DNA from: an uncultured Bacteroides sp. | Lineage (GTDB): Bacteria; Bacteroidota; Bacteroidia; Bacteroidales; Bacteroidaceae | DNA: 16,494 bases | Assembly (NCBI GenBank): GCA_900766195.1 | Contig: CAAFUN010000049.1 | Location: 1-16,494, forward strand | Reading direction: 5' to 3' | Shown here: positions 12,207-16,494 of the stretch, piece by piece | Layout: each line of letters opens with the position of its first letter | How positions within the stretch are numbered: position 1 is the stretch's first letter | Position numbers and translations under genes: made by a program | Notes under the pieces: model-generated | Database searches by the model: none | What the model saw: the letters and a program-made list of their open reading frames with translations, nothing else | Told to the model about the DNA's origin: nothing

Positions 12207-14713
12207 TGCAAAATACTCACGACAATATCCGTTTTATTTTAGGAGAAGAAACCAAACCCATTATTGAACATTTTAAGAAAGATAAATACCCAGTCAGAAA
12301 TTCCATTTTTTATGAGCAGTACAAGCAGGCTCTATTTCGCATAGCCGATTATCTCTCGGCCACGGAAGACTATTCGATAACCTTACCGAATGAATTGCAT
12401 GTGCCGAAGTTCAGTCATAACAATATATTTTCATTTGCCGGAGACCGTGGATCGGGCAAAACATCCTGCATGCTCACGCTCAATGAAATGCTTATACATG
12501 CTAACATCGAAGAGCTTTTTCCTCAAGACAAGCAACTAAAAAAGATAAAAAACACTGCGTTTCATTATTGCGACACCATCAACTCTTCCTTTTTCGACCG
12601 TGGCTACAATATTTTAGAAGTATTTATTGCCATACTTCTCAAAAGGTTTAATGAGGAAGAGCATGAAGCGGCATCATCTACAGCCACAGCCTATGATGAA
12701 TGCCGTCGGGCAACGAGAGAAGTACTACTGCAAAATTTCTTGCAGACACAGAAAGACCTTGTAGCGTTAGTGGCTCGCAACATCTCGGTCGACGGCAAAG
12801 ATACCGTTCGTCACATTCAGGATTTGGAAATCGCCATTAACTTTCGTGAGAGCATCAACCGGCTAATCAACTCCTTCCTCAATTATAAAAGAAATGTGTC
12901 GGGCAAGACGGACAACAGACTTTTGCTGTGCATAGACGATATAGACCTCAGCATATCTACAGCCTATACCATGGTAGAGCAAATCAGGATATACCTGAAC
13001 ACGCCCAATCTGATCATATTGATGTCTATTGAGCCCAGCCAGCTGGCCAATGCCATCGGCGTCAATTATCTGAATGATTATGCCAACATCATGAGGAGCG
13101 AAAAAGAGCAGCCCTCATTTAAAAGAAAAGATGATCATAAAGAATTTATCAACACGATGGTAGAGCGCTATATGAGCAAGTTATTGCCATTGAGCCAACG
13201 CATCTACCTACCCCATGCCGACCAGCTTTTTCACCGCAACATCTACGTATGTTCCGGCAAAAGCATTGATGGAGGAATTGCCGAAGCGCTCACCTCGCTT
13301 CAGAGCGGTATGCTCGAACTGATGTACCGCAAGCTCAGGATGCGTCTTTTCAATCAGCCGGGGCAGACCTGCTACATCATCCCGCGCAATCTGCGCGAGC
13401 TGCGCAACATCATCTATTTGCTCTGCAACATGGAAGATGCCACCAACAACGTGATCCTCCAGAAGAATCTCAGTTTCTTCGGGCAATGTTTTCAGGATGT
13501 TTGGTGTGCCAATAATCTGGATGAGAACGGACGTCATCTGCTGAAGAATCTTCAAGGCATTGTAGGCACCGGCACGCTGAACTACACCGTGCTTCAGTTG
13601 CTCAAATCGCGTTTCGAGTGTTTTGGCAGCCGTGCAGCAAACCTTTCGGTACTATCCGAAGTAGATACCGAAATAGCTCTGATTGCCTGTAATGACAATG
13701 TCATGTACAACATCTCTTTGGGCGATGTACTGGCCTGCCTGGACTGGTTGGACAAAGTGAGTTACGAAGAGAACGATCGCAAGCTATTGTTTGCCATTAA
13801 GATGTTCTATTCCATCAAGCTCAACGAGAACCTTATAAAAGAGGATGACACGAGCGATACTCCGGTGGCTTACCACCACATCATAGCCGGCAACTTTTTC
13901 AATGCCGCCTATCTGGACATTGCTCCGAGCGAGGCAAGACAGCAGTCGAGAGGAAGAAGAGAGATAAACAGCGATATTCTGAATTGGATATTAAAGATAT
14001 TCGTCATCAGTAGCAACGGTTCCGAAAATTCGGAGCTGGCAGAAAGTTATTCCGCTCCCCAATCTCTTTCAGGAGAAGATGCGCGGATCATAACCGACAG
14101 AATTCTTCAGCAAGACGAGAAGATCAAGCAGTTGACGGAATTCTTTATGCTTACCACCACAACGGTGATAGACCCCAAGGAAAGTATAGCAAGTAACTAT
14201 AGGCAAAAGAGAAGCATCTATTATCAGGTTCCCGTATCGCAATACCGCAAAAAGGTTTATTTTGATGTGCTGTCCATCTTTTACAACCTCATTGACATAC
14301 AGCGCACCTACATGCGCTATGAGAACTATAATCCGTCTCAGCTGAACTGGCACCAGAAGCAAAAGGGAAAGATCTCACGCAAACAAAGTTCGCTCTACCA
14401 ACTCATGTTTGCCCGTGTGATGAGCATCCCCGAAGAAGAACTGCAGAAAAAACTTCTCATTCACGACATCGATCTCCTTGAGCAAATTTCGTCGCGGTTG
14501 CAAAACAACACGCCGGACGCCAGTTGCAGCCACTTCAAGGTGCTGAAAACCGTGTTCGACAACCTGTCGCAGTGCGAGCTACCTATAAATGAAAGCCAGC
14601 GGATAAAATTTGATTTCTTTATTCCTGTCAGCCAGTTGATAGAGGCAATATGGAGCGATCCGGATCCCATTTATGTAAAGCTATTCAATGCGATATATAA
14701 TAATGGTAAATGA
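12206..14713 (+). CDS. KAP-like P-loop NTPase of unknown function
   Basis: This 835-aa protein appears soluble, with no signal peptide or convincing membrane helix. The P-loop is GDRGSGKTS (79-87). The Walker B segment LLLCIDDIDLS (239-249), followed by TMVEQIRIYLNTPNLIILMSIEP, closely resembles the IDDLDR...aIRxxL..PNxxFIL pattern of KAP-family STAND/AAA-like NTPases. KAP membrane insertions are not evident. Residues about 330-835 match nothing I recognise and include a charged region near 640. Other KAP-type and related NTPases occur in signalling and in phage defence, but no role is shown here. The start ATG overlaps the upxY stop by one base and ugd follows after 73 bp with no promoter seen, so it belongs to the antiterminated operon. 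Codon use and base composition resemble its neighbours. Confidence 0.7.
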   Translation: MQNTHDNIRFILGEETKPIIEHFKKDKYPVRNSIFYEQYKQALFRIADYLSATEDYSITLPNELHVPKFSHNNIFSFAGDRGSGKTSCMLTLNEMLIHANIEELFPQDKQLKKIKNTAFHYCDTINSSFFDRGYNILEVFIAILLKRFNEEEHEAASSTATAYDECRRATREVLLQNFLQTQKDLVALVARNISVDGKDTVRHIQDLEIAINFRESINRLINSFLNYKRNVSGKTDNRLLLCIDDIDLSISTAYTMVEQIRIYLNTPNLIILMSIEPSQLANAIGVNYLNDYANIMRSEKEQPSFKRKDDHKEFINTMVERYMSKLLPLSQRIYLPHADQLFHRNIYVCSGKSIDGGIAEALTSLQSGMLELMYRKLRMRLFNQPGQTCYIIPRNLRELRNIIYLLCNMEDATNNVILQKNLSFFGQCFQDVWCANNLDENGRHLLKNLQGIVGTGTLNYTVLQLLKSRFECFGSRAANLSVLSEVDTEIALIACNDNVMYNISLGDVLACLDWLDKVSYEENDRKLLFAIKMFYSIKLNENLIKEDDTSDTPVAYHHIIAGNFFNAAYLDIAPSEARQQSRGRREINSDILNWILKIFVISSNGSENSELAESYSAPQSLSGEDARIITDRILQQDEKIKQLTEFFMLTTTTVIDPKESIASNYRQKRSIYYQVPVSQYRKKVYFDVLSIFYNLIDIQRTYMRYENYNPSQLNWHQKQKGKISRKQSSLYQLMFARVMSIPEEELQKKLLIHDIDLLEQISSRLQNNTPDASCSHFKVLKTVFDNLSQCELPINESQRIKFDFFIPVSQLIEAIWSDPDPIYVKLFNAIYNNGK

Positions 14714-14786
14714 GTGAGTTTTAGAGGTCTAATGAATGTGAGATTATGAGAAGTACAGATCGAATTGGCAAATAAAGAAATAAAAT

Positions 14787-16100
14787 ATGAATATTGCAGT
14801 TGTAGGAACAGGATACGTAGGCTTAGTAAGCGGGACTTGTTTTGCCGAAATGGGAGCACACGTAACGTGTGTAGACGTAAACGAAGAGAAAATCAAGAGC
14901 TTGAAAAATGGTATAATCCCTATCTATGAACCAGGTCTGGACGAAATGGTACTGCGCAATCAACGCGAAGATCGTTTGGTATTTACAACAGATCTTACCA
15001 CTTGCATAGACGGTGTAGAAATCATATTCAGTGCCGTAGGTACACCTCCCGACGAAGACGGCAGTGCAGATTTGAAATATGTGCTCGAAGTAGCAAGAAC
15101 CGTCGGTAGAAATATAAAGAAATACACCGTTTTGGTGACCAAAAGTACCGTACCTGTAGGAACTGCAAAAAAAGTAAAACAAGCTATTCAGGAAGAGCTT
15201 GACAAGCGTGGTGTAAACATCGAGTTCGATGTGGCTTCCAATCCCGAATTTCTTAAAGAGGGAGCAGCCATCAGTGACTTTATGAGTACCGATCGCGTAG
15301 TAGTGGGTGTCGAATCAGAAAGAGCTAAAGAGTTGATGAGCACATTATACCGTCCTTTTTTATTAAATAACTTTAGAGTAATCTTTACTGATATACCCAG
15401 TGCGGAAATGATAAAGTATGCAGCCAACTCCATGCTTGCCACACGAATCAGCTTTATGAACGACATAGCCAATCTATGTGAACTTGTTGGGGCTGATGTA
15501 AACATGGTGCGTAAAGGCATTGGTAGTGATAGCCGTATAGGAACAAAATTTCTTTATCCCGGTTGCGGATATGGTGGTAGCTGCTTTCCTAAAGATGTAA
15601 AAGCGCTCATTAAAACAGCAGAGAAAAGTGGCTATACTATGAATGTACTGAAAGCTGTAGAAGAAGTAAACGAACATCAAAAACATCAGGTATTTGAAAA
15701 ACTCAATAAAGTATACAACAACGATTTGAACGGAAAAACCATTGCAATATGGGGCTTGGCTTTCAAGCCTGAAACAGATGACATGCGCGAAGCCACTTCA
15801 TTGGTTACTATTGACAGCTTGCTAAAAGCTGGAGCAAAAGTATGCGTATATGATCCCGTAGCCATGGAGGAATGCAAACGCAGAATAGGTGATATAGTAG
15901 AATATGCTACGGACATGTATGATGCCGTATTAGATGCCGACGCACTACTGCTACTTACCGAATGGAAGCAATTCCGGTTACCAAGTTGGAGAGTCATTAT
16001 GAAATCAATGAGAAATTCCATTATCATTGACGGAAGGAATATATACGATGCTGAAGAATTGACAGAGATAGGAATAAAATATTCTTGCATCGGAAAATAG
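14787..16100 (+). CDS. ugd: UDP-glucose 6-dehydrogenase
   Basis: This 437-aa cytoplasmic enzyme is full length and oxidises UDP-glucose to UDP-glucuronate with two NAD+, supplying an acidic sugar for polysaccharide. The N-terminal Rossmann motif is VVGTGYVGLVSG (5-16). SNPEFLKEG (151-159) carries the catalytic glutamate region. KYAANSMLATR (210-220) has the conserved Lys210 and Asn214. The nucleophile is Cys266 in GYGGSCFPKD. The C-terminal UDP-binding Rossmann-like domain begins near IAIWGLAFKPETDDMREA. It follows the NTPase gene by 73 bp without a recognisable promoter, so it is probably driven from 11509-11539. UDP-mannose or UDP-N-acetyl sugar dehydrogenases share these motifs, but the N-terminal match to Ugd is close. 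Confidence 0.93.
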   Translation: MNIAVVGTGYVGLVSGTCFAEMGAHVTCVDVNEEKIKSLKNGIIPIYEPGLDEMVLRNQREDRLVFTTDLTTCIDGVEIIFSAVGTPPDEDGSADLKYVLEVARTVGRNIKKYTVLVTKSTVPVGTAKKVKQAIQEELDKRGVNIEFDVASNPEFLKEGAAISDFMSTDRVVVGVESERAKELMSTLYRPFLLNNFRVIFTDIPSAEMIKYAANSMLATRISFMNDIANLCELVGADVNMVRKGIGSDSRIGTKFLYPGCGYGGSCFPKDVKALIKTAEKSGYTMNVLKAVEEVNEHQKHQVFEKLNKVYNNDLNGKTIAIWGLAFKPETDDMREATSLVTIDSLLKAGAKVCVYDPVAMEECKRRIGDIVEYATDMYDAVLDADALLLLTEWKQFRLPSWRVIMKSMRNSIIIDGRNIYDAEELTEIGIKYSCIGK

Positions 16101-16491
16101 CTTAGCTTATCTCCCCTTAAAGTTAGTTCTCTATTTATGCGCAATCTATAATCCGTTAGCGTCCCAAAAAGACAAAGAGTTTTGTGATACAGAAGACTAT
16201 GACTACAATCGCCTTCGTCGTTATGCCACCAAGAGTTTTTGGAGTCAACAGATGAGCCACTCAAATACCACTCCCGAAACAGCATCGATAATTCCATTGG
16301 AAGTGGAGTCTGAGGGGGTAAATACCAAAAGCTATATAAACAGGAAGGAAGTCTCCCGCTCGGAGGAAAAAGATGATTCTGAAGATGACGGTTCTTCACT
16401 CTCTTCACAGGATGTATCCTGCGGAAGTGGTGCATCATCAGGAAAAGACCAAAATGGGAAAAAGAACATGAACCCCCGTGTGGACTATTGA
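16078..16491 (+). pseudogene. C-terminal remnant of an unidentified protein
   Basis: A frame is open from 16078, inside the last codons of ugd, to a TGA at 16489-16491, but has no credible start before ATG 16252. Upstream of that ATG it still reads like protein (AIYNPLASQKDKEFCDTEDY, then DYNRLRRYATKSFWSQQ). The end is acidic and Ser-rich (SEEKDDSEDDGSSLSSQD) and finishes NPRVDY. This suggests the tail of a gene whose 5' part was lost next to ugd. The alternative is a 79-aa gene from 16252, but no promoter or ribosome-binding site supports it. I do not recognise the family. Confidence 0.4.
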
Positions 16492-16494
16492 AGA

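Noticed and set aside
15686..16438. 250-codon minus-strand frame over the end of ugd
   Set aside because: Most of it is antisense to well-conserved Ugd sequence, and its composition (His, Ser, Pro and Leu mixtures) is typical of a shadow frame.

Overview
The window looks like chromosome from a Bacteroides species or a close relative in the Bacteroidales. Three things point there. Several promoters fit the Bacteroidales consensus (TTTG, 19-21 nt, TAnnTTTG) rather than the E. coli one. There is a UpxY-type NusG paralogue. There is also an HU-like / DUF4248 / BT4734-like primase-helicase group of the kind found in gut Bacteroides. The species cannot be fixed from the sequence alone.

Layout. Positions 1-113 hold the 5' end of an unidentified minus-strand gene. 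Positions 174-553 are a minus-strand tRNA operon, Ser(GCT)-Glu(CTC)-Lys(CTT), with its own promoter and a strong intrinsic terminator. A Crp/Fnr-type regulator (812-1408) and a tyrosine recombinase (about 1554-2468) follow on the plus strand. Positions 2529-2869 are a very AT-rich segment of about 270 bp bounded by two oppositely oriented copies of a 31-bp site that match at 30 of 31 positions. This is the architecture of an invertible, phase-variable promoter next to its recombinase.

Downstream of the switch lies the start of a surface polysaccharide operon: a polyprenyl-phosphate sugar-1-phosphate transferase, a Wza-like export lipoprotein and a Wzc-like chain-length regulator/tyrosine kinase with a Tyr/Gly-rich tail (2969-7654). 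A large hairpin closes it. Then comes a three-gene insert: an HU-like protein (minus), a DUF4248 protein (plus) and a BT4734/DUF3987 primase-helicase-like protein (minus) (7801-11268).

A second plus-strand transcription unit starts at a perfect consensus promoter (11509-11539). It carries a UpxY-family antiterminator, a one-base-overlapping 835-aa KAP-like P-loop NTPase of unknown role, and UDP-glucose 6-dehydrogenase (14787-16100). The last 400 bases hold an open frame resembling the C-terminal end of a broken gene.

Inferred working model: the recombinase flips the 2570-2840 segment and so switches the sugar-transferase/export genes on or off. UpxY promotes read-through of its own operon, which supplies UDP-glucuronate and continues to the right of the window. 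The only perfect -7 element in the segment currently points away from the export genes, so this assembly may have captured the OFF state. The least explained parts are the UpxY-coupled NTPase and the exact promoter inside the switch.
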